This document shows positions 53,856-61,331 of a stretch of DNA of 64,000 nucleotides, one piece after another. Source of the DNA: CAYUVF01 sp964448045 (lineage in GTDB: Bacteria; Bacteroidota; Rhodothermia; Rhodothermales; Salinibacteraceae); NCBI GenBank assembly GCA_964448045.1, contig CAYUVF010000005.1:1-64000 (forward strand). The letters run 5' to 3'. The notes beneath the pieces are model-generated. The model saw nothing but the letters and a program-made list of their open reading frames with translations, ran no database searches and had not been told where the DNA came from. Within the stretch, counting starts at the first letter, position 1; each line of letters begins with the position of its first letter. The position numbers were made by a program, and so were the translations under genes.

Positions 53856-54680
53856 CTAATTACTCTGGTCGCCCGCTGTTTCGGGGCGCTGCGTCCACGG
53901 CGGATCGGTTTTATTGAGGAAGGCGTCAATGCCAGCCTGGCAGTCGTCGGTCCCGCGGGCAAAGGCGTTCATATTGGCGGCGTAGTCGAGGGCTTCGTCG
54001 AGACCCATGCCGGGCACCTGCGCCATCATCTTCTTCGTCAGTGCGACGGCGGATTCGCTCGTTTCGTACGCGAGCTCATCGGCCAACGCGCCGACCGCGC
54101 CATCCAACGCCTCGGCGTCGACCACCCGGCTGATGAGGCCGATCTTGGCCGCTGTCGCTGCGTCGATGAGCTGCCCGCGCAGGAGCAAATCGCGCGCCTG
54201 CGCCTCGCCGAGCTTTCGCAGCACGAATACCATCACAATCGCCGGCACGAAGCCGATCCGCACTTCCGTAAATCCGAGTTTGGCCGAGGTCGTCGCAATC
54301 GAAAAGTCGCAGACCGCCGCCAGCCCCGATCCGCCCGCGATGGCATGGCCGTTGATCTTGGCGATGATGGGTTTGGGATGCTGATAGATGGCGGCAAACA
54401 GCTCGGCCAGATGCTTCGAATCGGCGTTGTTCTCCATCGGGGAAGCGTCGCGGAGGGCCCTGAGCGCGGCGAGGTCAGCGCCTGCGGAGAAGGTGCTCCC
54501 CGCTCCGGTGAGCACGATCACGCGGAGGGCGTCGTCCTTGGCCGCCTCGGCGAGGGTATCTTTCAGCGCGCCCACCAGTTCGGCGTTCAGCGCGTTGCGC
54601 TTGTCGGGCCGGTTGAGGGTGATGGTGCGGACGGGCCCGTCGGTGGTGACGCGCAGCAGGTCGTTGGCGAAGTCGGTCAT
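53856..54680 (-). CDS. Enoyl-CoA hydratase/isomerase family protein
   Basis: The 274-residue crotonase-fold protein has the oxyanion-hole segments FSAGADLAAL and INGHAIAGGSGLAAVCD, and a glutamate in LGFTEVRIGFVPA. Together with the RKLGEAQARDLLLRG stretch this resembles bacterial methylglutaconyl-CoA hydratases (leucine degradation) as well as general enoyl-CoA hydratases, so the substrate is left open. It starts 36 bp after the unrecognised gene at 54717-55478 on the same strand. Confidence 0.88.
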   Translation of the reverse strand: MTDFANDLLRVTTDGPVRTITLNRPDKRNALNAELVGALKDTLAEAAKDDALRVIVLTGAGSTFSAGADLAALRALRDASPMENNADSKHLAELFAAIYQHPKPIIAKINGHAIAGGSGLAAVCDFSIATTSAKLGFTEVRIGFVPAIVMVFVLRKLGEAQARDLLLRGQLIDAATAAKIGLISRVVDAEALDGAVGALADELAYETSESAVALTKKMMAQVPGMGLDEALDYAANMNAFARGTDDCQAGIDAFLNKTDPPWTQRPETAGDQSN

Positions 54681-54716
54681 GGCAAGGTGTCGACGCAGTG
54701 GGTATCGGTTTGAGAA

Positions 54717-55478
54717 TCAGGTGGCAGATCCGGCGAGATAGAATCGGTAGATTGGCCAGAGGGTGATGACGGTGTCGAGGGCGCGCGGCACAAGCTGCGG
54801 CCCGCAGGCGAGCACGTCGTCGCGGTCGAAGTAGCGGCGCACCCAGATGGCTTGGGCGCGCTCCAGCTCCTCGGGTACGGCGCCGAGCGGATCGGTGAAG
54901 CGGTGCATTGTCTTCGATTGGCCAGCGCCGACGCGGAAGAAGAAGTTCCACGCTCCGTTTTCCAGCAGCGGATTCACGAGGCCGAGGTAGCGACCGGGCT
55001 CGGAGGCGATCCGCTCCTTGGCCTGCTTGACCAGATCCTTCGCGTACCCGCCCACGAAGAGGCCCACCGCAAAGCCATCCGGCGAAATCTTGTGGGAGAT
55101 CTGCACGTCTTCGAGCCGCTTTCGCCCCGGCCGGTAGAATGACATCCACAGGTTGTCTTTGCAACCGCCCGCCCCAAAATCGTTCTTCAGCAGGCGGCTG
55201 AACACGTTTTTCTCGGTTTCGAGGCCGAGCCGGTTCGGGAGCACCCAGTTGACGACGAGATCATTCCGATAGCCTTTGAACGGCTCCTTGAGAAGGTCCG
55301 TCACCCCGGGCTTTTCCTTACGGTACTGCTCGATGTGCGGATGGGCGCGCAGCCGATCCAGCATGGCGAACACTTCGGGACTCCATCCCTCGAACGCCAA
55401 ATCGAGCGGCTCCGGCACCGTAAAATCAGCGGCTGGGATGCGCGGGGGATGGACCTGAGTGGCGTGGGATTCGAGCAT
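54717..55478 (-). CDS. Hypothetical protein, no family recognised
   Basis: The 253-residue protein is soluble, with no signal peptide or membrane span. Distinctive segments are MLDRLRAHPHIEQYRKEKPG, VVNWVLPNRLGLETEKNVFSRLLKND, GAGGCKDNLWMSFYRPGRKR, and GFAVGLFVGGYAKDLVKQAKERI. I do not recognise any of these as a named domain. It has a normal codon pattern and lies between fbp and the enoyl-CoA hydratase on the same strand (36 bp before the latter), so it is very likely expressed. Confidence 0.75.
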   Translation of the reverse strand: MLESHATQVHPPRIPAADFTVPEPLDLAFEGWSPEVFAMLDRLRAHPHIEQYRKEKPGVTDLLKEPFKGYRNDLVVNWVLPNRLGLETEKNVFSRLLKNDFGAGGCKDNLWMSFYRPGRKRLEDVQISHKISPDGFAVGLFVGGYAKDLVKQAKERIASEPGRYLGLVNPLLENGAWNFFFRVGAGQSKTMHRFTDPLGAVPEELERAQAIWVRRYFDRDDVLACGPQLVPRALDTVITLWPIYRFYLAGSAT

Positions 55479-55561
55479 GGGAGGAGGCGAGTCACGGAGT
55501 CAGATCAAACACTTGCGTTCAAAACGGGGCACACATCAGGCTGTTCGTGCCGCTGCTTCAA

Positions 55562-56608
55562 TCAGCCCTCTCCCCGCAGAAACGCCTCGGCCTTCTCCAC
55601 CAGCGCTGTATTGCCGATGAACAGCGGCGTCCGCTGATGCAAATCATTGGGCTGGATCTCCAGCGTGCGGGCCGACCCGGTCGAGGCTGCGCCCCCGGCC
55701 TGCTCCACGAGAAAAGCCATGGGATTCGCCTCGTACATCAGCCGCAGCTTCCCCTCTGGGTTCTGCAAGGTCGCCGGGTAGATGTAGATGCCTCCCGTCA
55801 GCAGATTGCGGTGAAAGTCGGAGACGAACGAGCCGATGTACCGCGCTCGGATGCGCTTGCCGCTTGCCGGGTCGCGGCGCTTCAGCCAGCGCAGATACGA
55901 CTGGAGCTCGGGATCGAAGTCCTCGAAATCGGCTTCATTGATCGAGTACATCCGGGGCTCATCGGGGATCTTCAGGTTGGGATGCGAGAGCATAAACTCA
56001 CCGATGGATGGGTCGAGCGTGAAGCCGTTGACGCCATCGCCGGTCGTGTAGACGAACATCGTCGAGGAGCCATAGGCCACATACCCGGCGGCAATCTGCT
56101 TCGTGCCGGGCTGCAGGGCCACCTCCAGGACGCTGGTGGGGTCGTAGTCTTCCGGCAGATTGTACACGCTAAAGATGGTGCCGACCGAGGCATTAACATC
56201 GGTATTCGATGAGCCATCGAGCGGATCGTAATAAACCGCGTAGCGCTCTTTCGTCTCCCGATTCTGATTCATATGAATGGTCTCCGCCTGCTCTTCGGAG
56301 CCGATCAGGCAGCATTCGCCCCCTTTGCGCAACGCCCGCTCCAGCTCCCGATCCGCAATGACGTCCAGCTTCTTTTGCATCTCCCCCTGAACATTGATGT
56401 CGCCCTCCTCGCCCATCACGTCAAGGATGCCAGCGCGGCGAATATTACGATTGATGATTTTGCCCGCCACGCTGATGTCGCGGAGCAGCCGGGTGAACGA
56501 TCCCGTCGAGTGCGGAAACCGATCCTGCCGGTCGAGGATGAATTGCTCGAGGGTCATGAAAGAATCCAGCGCACCCGAGGTGGGTGGAATTTCATGCGAA
56601 TCGTGCAT
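55562..56608 (-). CDS. fbp: Class 1 fructose-1,6-bisphosphatase
   Basis: The 348-residue enzyme dephosphorylates fructose-1,6-bisphosphate, the key gluconeogenic step. It has the metal-binding YDPLDGSSNTDVNASVGTIF segment (quoted in part: YDPLDGSSN), the GEEG-type CLIGSEEQ acidic site, RYIGSFVSDFHRNL, and the C-terminal GGAASTG. The ATG at 56608 (MHDSHEIPP) was chosen as the start; a longer frame runs into the inverted repeat at 56663. It diverges from glpK1, which makes sense for growth on glycerol, where hexoses must be made by gluconeogenesis. Confidence 0.95.
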   Translation of the reverse strand: MHDSHEIPPTSGALDSFMTLEQFILDRQDRFPHSTGSFTRLLRDISVAGKIINRNIRRAGILDVMGEEGDINVQGEMQKKLDVIADRELERALRKGGECCLIGSEEQAETIHMNQNRETKERYAVYYDPLDGSSNTDVNASVGTIFSVYNLPEDYDPTSVLEVALQPGTKQIAAGYVAYGSSTMFVYTTGDGVNGFTLDPSIGEFMLSHPNLKIPDEPRMYSINEADFEDFDPELQSYLRWLKRRDPASGKRIRARYIGSFVSDFHRNLLTGGIYIYPATLQNPEGKLRLMYEANPMAFLVEQAGGAASTGSARTLEIQPNDLHQRTPLFIGNTALVEKAEAFLRGEG

Positions 56609-56662
56609 GGCACGGAGGAAGGTAAGGAAAGAGTGCGCGATCCCCGGACTGGCGGGGCTGCA

Positions 56663-56699
56663 ACCTGTTCGTGAGGGGCCCGGCTCCTCACGAACAGGT
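56663..56699. promoter_or_regulatory. Long inverted repeat between fbp and glpK1
   Basis: ACCTGTTCGTGAGG and CCTCACGAACAGGT form a perfect 14-bp inverted repeat around a 9-base centre (GGCCCGGCT) that can pair three more bases. It starts 55 bp upstream of the fbp ATG and 195 bp from the glpK1 ATG. No T-tract follows on either strand, so it is not a simple terminator. It could be an operator for a dimeric regulator shared by both genes or an RNA hairpin in the fbp leader. Confidence 0.7.
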
Positions 56700-56893
56700 A
56701 CCAAATTTAGTTTACGGATTAGGCGGATAAGACTTGAACTTCGCATCTCTTTCGACGATCCTATAACGCGAAGATACCGTGAAGCCTCGTCTAATCCCTC
56801 CTATTCTGATTCAATAGCCCACCCCAAACTGGAAGCGCTTCTCGGTTCACTGCCTGCCCGCATATTTTCCTGTTTCAACCAACCTGCCCCGTC

Positions 56894-58435
56894 ATGCAAT
56901 ATATCCTCGCCCTCGACCAGGGTACGACCAGTTCGCGCGCCATCATCTTCGACTATCAGGGCGAAATCCAGACGGTCGCCCAGAAGGAATTTGAGCAGAT
57001 CTTTCCCCGGCCGGGATGGGTTGAACATAACCCGAGCGAGATCTGGTCTTCCCAAATCAGTGTGGCTGCGGAGGCGCTGAGCCGCGCTGGCATTGCCGCT
57101 GAAGATGTCGCTGCCATCGGCATCACGAATCAGCGTGAGACGACGATTGTCTGGGACCGGGAAACCGGCAAGCCCATCCACAACGCGATCGTGTGGCAGG
57201 ACCGCCGCACCTCGTCAATGTGTGACCGCATGAAGGATGCTGGACATATCGACCTGTTTCAGCAGAAGACGGGGCTCATCATCGACGCTTACTTCTCCGG
57301 GACCAAGATCAAATGGATCCTCGATCACGTCGATGGCGCCCGCAAACGAGCCGAAAACGGCGAGCTGGCCTTCGGTACGGTCGATTCGTGGCTCGTATGG
57401 AAGCTGACGAACGGCCAGACGCACATCACCGACGCGACCAACGCCTCTCGTACGCTCATCTACAACATCCGCGAGGGCCACTGGGACGACGAGCTGCTGA
57501 ACATCCTCGATATCCCCCGCTCGATGCTTCCCGAAGTCCGCTCCTGCAGCGAGGTCTACGGCACGACCCAAACCGATGCCTTCCCGACGTCCATCCCCAT
57601 TGCGGGCATCGCGGGCGATCAGCAGGCGGCGCTCTTCGGGCAAATGTGCACCTCGCCCGGCATGGGCAAAAATACGTACGGCACGGGCGCTTTCATGGTG
57701 CAAAACACCGGCTCCGAAGCCGTCAAGTCGGAAAACAATCTGCTGACGACCATTGCCTACGAAATCGACGATGAGGTCGTGTACGCGCTGGAGGGTAGCA
57801 TCTTTATCGCGGGCGCAGTCGTACAATGGCTCCGGGATGGATTAAAGATCATCCGATCGGCTCCGGAAGTCGAGAAGCTGGCGCGTTCTGTCGATGACAA
57901 CGGCGGTATTTACATCGTTCCGGCATTCTCGGGCCTCGGTGCGCCGCACTGGGACCAGTACGCCCGCGGCATTATCACCGGCATCACACGCGGTGCCTCC
58001 AAAGCCCACCTCGCGCGAGCGGCGCTGGAGAGTATCGCCTATCAGGTGGCCGACGTGCTCGATGCTATGGAAGCGGATTCCGGCATCGAGGCACCAGAGC
58101 TGCGGGTCGATGGCGGCGCGGCCGCGAATGATCTGCTTCTCCAGTTCCAGGCCGATGTCCTCGGTATTCCCGTAGTTCGCCCCCAGACGTTAGAAACGAC
58201 AGCCCTCGGCGCCGCCTATCTTGCGGGCCTTGCAGTGGGCTACTGGGACAATCAGAAAGAAATCCAGAACCAGTGGCAGGTCGATCGTAAGTTTACACCG
58301 TCGATGGCGCCCGAGCGCGTCAAAGAATTGCGCGCGGGTTGGGACAAAGCCCTCGACCGCTCGAAAGCCTGGATCGATCCCGAGGACGCCGCAGCCGAGG
58401 CCGAAGAGGTCGCTGCCGAAAAAGCCAGCACGTAA
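56894..58435 (+). CDS. glpK: Glycerol kinase, first copy
   Basis: The 513-residue FGGY-family kinase phosphorylates glycerol to sn-glycerol-3-phosphate. It begins YILALDQGTTSSRAIIFD (phosphate-binding 1), then NQRETTIVWDRETG, GTVDSWLVWKLT, AGIAGDQQAALFGQMC, KNTYGTGAFMVQNTG and VDGGAAANDLLLQFQ. The C-terminus has an acidic Ala/Glu-rich tail about ten residues longer than in the second copy at 61332-62843. The two copies share long near-identical stretches also at the DNA level. No phosphorylatable His is seen at the position used for PTS control in Firmicutes (GQMCTSPGMGKNT). glpD follows after 51 bp. Confidence 0.96.
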   Translation: MQYILALDQGTTSSRAIIFDYQGEIQTVAQKEFEQIFPRPGWVEHNPSEIWSSQISVAAEALSRAGIAAEDVAAIGITNQRETTIVWDRETGKPIHNAIVWQDRRTSSMCDRMKDAGHIDLFQQKTGLIIDAYFSGTKIKWILDHVDGARKRAENGELAFGTVDSWLVWKLTNGQTHITDATNASRTLIYNIREGHWDDELLNILDIPRSMLPEVRSCSEVYGTTQTDAFPTSIPIAGIAGDQQAALFGQMCTSPGMGKNTYGTGAFMVQNTGSEAVKSENNLLTTIAYEIDDEVVYALEGSIFIAGAVVQWLRDGLKIIRSAPEVEKLARSVDDNGGIYIVPAFSGLGAPHWDQYARGIITGITRGASKAHLARAALESIAYQVADVLDAMEADSGIEAPELRVDGGAAANDLLLQFQADVLGIPVVRPQTLETTALGAAYLAGLAVGYWDNQKEIQNQWQVDRKFTPSMAPERVKELRAGWDKALDRSKAWIDPEDAAAEAEEVAAEKAST

Positions 58436-58486
58436 TCGCTGCGCTGTCCTCATTTTCACCCCATTTCACGCCAACCTATCCGACCT

Positions 58487-60076
58487 ATGCAACGCGAAGC
58501 CGGCAAACAAGCACTTGAAGCCCACGAAGGCCCTTGGGACTTTATCGTTATCGGAGGGGGAGCCACCGGTCTGGGCACCGCCATCGAGGCGGCATCCCGC
58601 GGGTACGACACGCTGCTGCTGGAGATGCACGATTTTGCGAAGGCGACCTCCAGCCGCTCCACCAAGCTGGTTCACGGGGGGGTTCGCTATCTTCAACAAG
58701 GTAACGTGTCTCTCGTCCTGGAAGCGCTGCAAGAACGCGGCCTGCTGCAGCGCAACGCCCCTCACCTTGTCCATAACCTCGCCTTCGTCGTGCCCAACTA
58801 CGACTGGTGGGAAGGGCCGTTCTACGGCATCGGAATGAAGGTGTACGACATGCTCGCCGGGCGCCAAAACTTTGGCCGCTCGAAACACCTGAGCCGCAAA
58901 GAGACGATGGAGCACCTGCCCACAATTGAGCCGGAAGGGCTCCGCGGCGGGGTGATCTACTATGACGGGCAATTTGACGACGCCCGCCTGGCCATCAACA
59001 TGGCCCAGACCTTCGTGGAGCAGGGCGGCACGGCCCTCAACTACTTCAAGGTGACCGATCTCACGAAGAGCGACGACGGCGTCGTAAATGGCGTCGAGGC
59101 CACCGATCAGGAGACGGGCGAGGCGTACACGCTCCATGCGCGCGCGGTAATCAACGCCACCGGCATCTTTACCGACTCCATCCGTAAGATGGACGATCCG
59201 TCGGCGTCCAATACGCTGCGCCCCAGCCAGGGCACCCACATCGTGCTCGACCGCTCCTTCCTCCCCGGCGACGCCGCCATTATGATCCCGAAGACCGACG
59301 ACGGCCGCGTTCTCTTTGCCATTCCGTGGAACGACCGCGTCGTCGTGGGCACCACCGATGAAGAGGTCGATGGCCCCACGCTGGAACCGCGTCCGATGCG
59401 CGAAGAGCTCGAATTTCTCATCGAGCACGCTGGACGCTATCTGGTGAAAAACCCCACGGCCGATGATGTACTTTCGGCCTTTGCCGGGATTCGCCCGCTC
59501 GTCACCGATCCGACGAATCCCTCATCGGGCGACACCTCCGAGATCTCGCGGGAACATGTCCTCCACATCTCGAAGAACGGACTGGTGACGATCTCGGGCG
59601 GCAAGTGGACCACCTACCGCAAGATGGCGGAAGATACCATCGATCAGGCCGCCGTGCTGGCCGATGTGGAGCCCAAGCCCTCCGTCACCGAGCACCTCCA
59701 CATCCACGGCTGGCACGAACACGCCGAGCAGTTCGGCGACATGGCCCACTACGGATCGGATGCGGTTGCGGTGCGCGGCCTGATGCGCGACCGCCCAGAG
59801 TTGGCCGAGCAGCTGGACGAGCGGCTGCCGATGCGGGCGGCACAGATCGTGTGGGGCGCACGCCATGAGATGGCGCGGACCGTCGAAGATGTGCTGGCGC
59901 GGCGCACCCGGTCGATTCTTTTCGACGCGCAGGCCAGCATCGATATCGCACCCACGGTGGCCCGCCTGATGGCTGAGGAGCGCGGCCTCGACGAGAGCTG
60001 GCAAGAAGAGCAAGTGGAGGCCTTCACCGAGCTGGCCCAGGGCTACCTCGTGAACCAGGCCCTCTCGGCGGCCTGA
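58487..60076 (+). CDS. glpD: Aerobic-type glycerol-3-phosphate dehydrogenase, first copy
   Basis: The 529-residue FAD-dependent membrane-associated enzyme oxidises glycerol-3-phosphate to dihydroxyacetone phosphate and feeds electrons to quinones. Features are the FAD Rossmann motif VIGGGATGLGTAIEAA (about 21-36), SSRSTKLVHGGVRYLQQG, YDGQFDDARLAINMA, NATGIFTDSIRK, LFAIPWNDRVVVGTTD, and ISGGKWTTYRKMAED near the end of the FAD domain. A C-terminal helical domain follows (from about 400). It is in an operon with glpK1 and converges on glpR with a 71-bp gap. Confidence 0.95.
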   Translation: MQREAGKQALEAHEGPWDFIVIGGGATGLGTAIEAASRGYDTLLLEMHDFAKATSSRSTKLVHGGVRYLQQGNVSLVLEALQERGLLQRNAPHLVHNLAFVVPNYDWWEGPFYGIGMKVYDMLAGRQNFGRSKHLSRKETMEHLPTIEPEGLRGGVIYYDGQFDDARLAINMAQTFVEQGGTALNYFKVTDLTKSDDGVVNGVEATDQETGEAYTLHARAVINATGIFTDSIRKMDDPSASNTLRPSQGTHIVLDRSFLPGDAAIMIPKTDDGRVLFAIPWNDRVVVGTTDEEVDGPTLEPRPMREELEFLIEHAGRYLVKNPTADDVLSAFAGIRPLVTDPTNPSSGDTSEISREHVLHISKNGLVTISGGKWTTYRKMAEDTIDQAAVLADVEPKPSVTEHLHIHGWHEHAEQFGDMAHYGSDAVAVRGLMRDRPELAEQLDERLPMRAAQIVWGARHEMARTVEDVLARRTRSILFDAQASIDIAPTVARLMAEERGLDESWQEEQVEAFTELAQGYLVNQALSAA

Positions 60077-60120
60077 TGGCCGGTTGAGGCGGGACCATCT
60101 GCGGCCGAAGTAAGCCAGTG

Positions 60121-60162
60121 CTATACCGTGTTGACTACTATACTGTACTATACCGTGTTGAC
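60121..60162. repeat. 27-bp partial tandem duplication at the 3' end of glpR
   Basis: CTATACCGTGTTGAC occurs at 60121-60135 and again at 60148-60162, a 27-bp period. The second copy contains the glpR stop codon and its last codons (Val-Asn-Thr-Val), and the first lies just after the stop. It looks like a slippage duplication of the gene end. Confidence 0.8.
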
Positions 60163-60924
60163 CATAATGCCGCGATCTTCCAGCGCCTCAACGTGATGCG
60201 CTTCAACATTGGTATCGGTAATGACGCGGTGGATGTGCTCCAGCCCGCAAATTCGCCGTAATCCGCGACGCCCGAACTTGCTGGAGTCGGTCACCACGAT
60301 GGTGCGCTGCGCCGTCCGGATCATCTGCTGGTTGAGCCGAGCCTCCAGCGAGTTTGTCGTCGTCAACCCGAATTCGACATCGAAACCGTCGACCCCAAGA
60401 AAGAGCTTGTCGCAGGTGTAGCCCTCGAGCATTTCCTCGGCGTGCACCCCAACAGCCGACTTGGAGTTGTGGCGCACCATGCCGCCAAGCATCAAAATAT
60501 CGACCCCCTTTCGTTTCGCAACCACCAGCGCGACGTTCATCGCGTTGGTGATGATGGTTAACTCGTGCGTATCGGGCAGATGCTTGGCAACCTGGGTCAT
60601 CGTCGTACCCGGTCCCATGATGATCGACTCCCGGCGGGAGACCAGCGCGGCAGCGGTCTTACCGATGCGCCGCTTCTCTTCCGCAAACTCGGTCTCCTTT
60701 TCATCCAGTGGCCGCTCCCCTACGTAGGGATCGCGCAAATTCGCTCCACCATAGGTACGGTACAGGAGGTCTCGGTCCTCTAACTCCCGCAGATCCTTTC
60801 GTATGGTGACCTTAGACACACCTAACTGATCGCTCAAGTCGGTCACCTTCACGTGGCCCGACTCGCGGAGTTGCTCCATGATAAAATTGTGCCGCTCTGC
60901 TGGGGTTTGGGACGCTTCGGCCAT
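60148..60924 (-). CDS. glpR: DeoR/GlpR-family transcriptional regulator
   Basis: The 258-residue protein has an N-terminal DeoR helix-turn-helix (about 8-63, VTDLSDQLGVSKVTIRKDLRELE) with YRTYGGA just after, and a C-terminal DeoRC sugar-phosphate sensor domain (about 78-235, with GPGTTMTQVAKHL and LGVDGFDVEFGLTT). GlpR-type repressors bind glycerol-3-phosphate and control glp genes. Its location between the two glpKD pairs and the palindrome overlapping its probable promoter suggest it controls both pairs and itself, which is inference. The gene symbol rests on context and family, not on demonstrated ligand. Confidence 0.85.
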   Translation of the reverse strand: MAEASQTPAERHNFIMEQLRESGHVKVTDLSDQLGVSKVTIRKDLRELEDRDLLYRTYGGANLRDPYVGERPLDEKETEFAEEKRRIGKTAAALVSRRESIIMGPGTTMTQVAKHLPDTHELTIITNAMNVALVVAKRKGVDILMLGGMVRHNSKSAVGVHAEEMLEGYTCDKLFLGVDGFDVEFGLTTTNSLEARLNQQMIRTAQRTIVVTDSSKFGRRGLRRICGLEHIHRVITDTNVEAHHVEALEDRGIMVNTV

Positions 60925-60945
60925 GCTGGATACAGTTCGTGATCG

Positions 60946-60967
60946 ATACGTTCGAAGTCAAACGTAT
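60946..60967 (-). promoter_or_regulatory. Candidate operator/promoter of glpR
   Basis: ATACGTT-(8)-AACGTAT is a perfect 7-bp inverted repeat 22 bp upstream of the glpR ATG. On the minus strand TTGTCA, then 17 bases, then TACGTT make a plausible -35/-10 pair whose -10 is one arm of the palindrome. This is the layout expected for autorepression. Confidence 0.45.
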
Positions 60968-61277
60968 GAGATACCATATCGATTGACAACCTATCCGTCG
61001 CTATGAAAGCCATCTAACGGGATACTGATGGGGAACTACATCCATGGATTGGAGAAAAACCCAACAAATCGAAATGCATCGATCATAACACAAACAAAAC
61101 GAAATATTATGGACTGCTATTACTTTCGATACGAATCGACTTAATAGCATTATAATGAAGATAATATTAAAATAGTCCCAAAACAACACTTAAAAGGGGA
61201 TACATCTTAAGATTATTTGCAGAAAGCGCTTCCAAGTCGTAAGATGATATTGCGATTCGGAACAAAACGGTAAGCAG
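60968..61277. other. AT-rich intergenic region between glpR and glpK2
   Basis: About 310 bases without a gene are strikingly AT-rich against GC-rich surroundings (for example TTATAATGAAGATAATATTAAAATAG around 61149-61174, quoted only in part: TTATAATGAAGATAATAT). It holds a TATAAT at 61151-61156 reading toward glpK2, and an inverted TCGAT/ATCGA at 61126-61139 just before it. A second ATCGAT lies near 60979. It probably carries the promoters of glpR and glpK2. I see no coding signal. Confidence 0.5.
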
Positions 61278-61314
61278 CGCTCGACAGTACGAACCTCGCT
61301 CGACAGTACGAACC
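61278..61314 (+). repeat. 18-bp direct repeat upstream of glpK2
   Basis: CGCTCGACAGTACGAACC occurs twice with one base between (19-bp period), ending 17 bp before the glpK2 ATG. The spacing of nearly two helical turns would put two protein-binding sites on one face of the DNA. It may instead act in the mRNA leader. No copy was seen before glpK1. Confidence 0.75.
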
Positions 61315-61331
61315 AAAGTATAACGGTGGCT

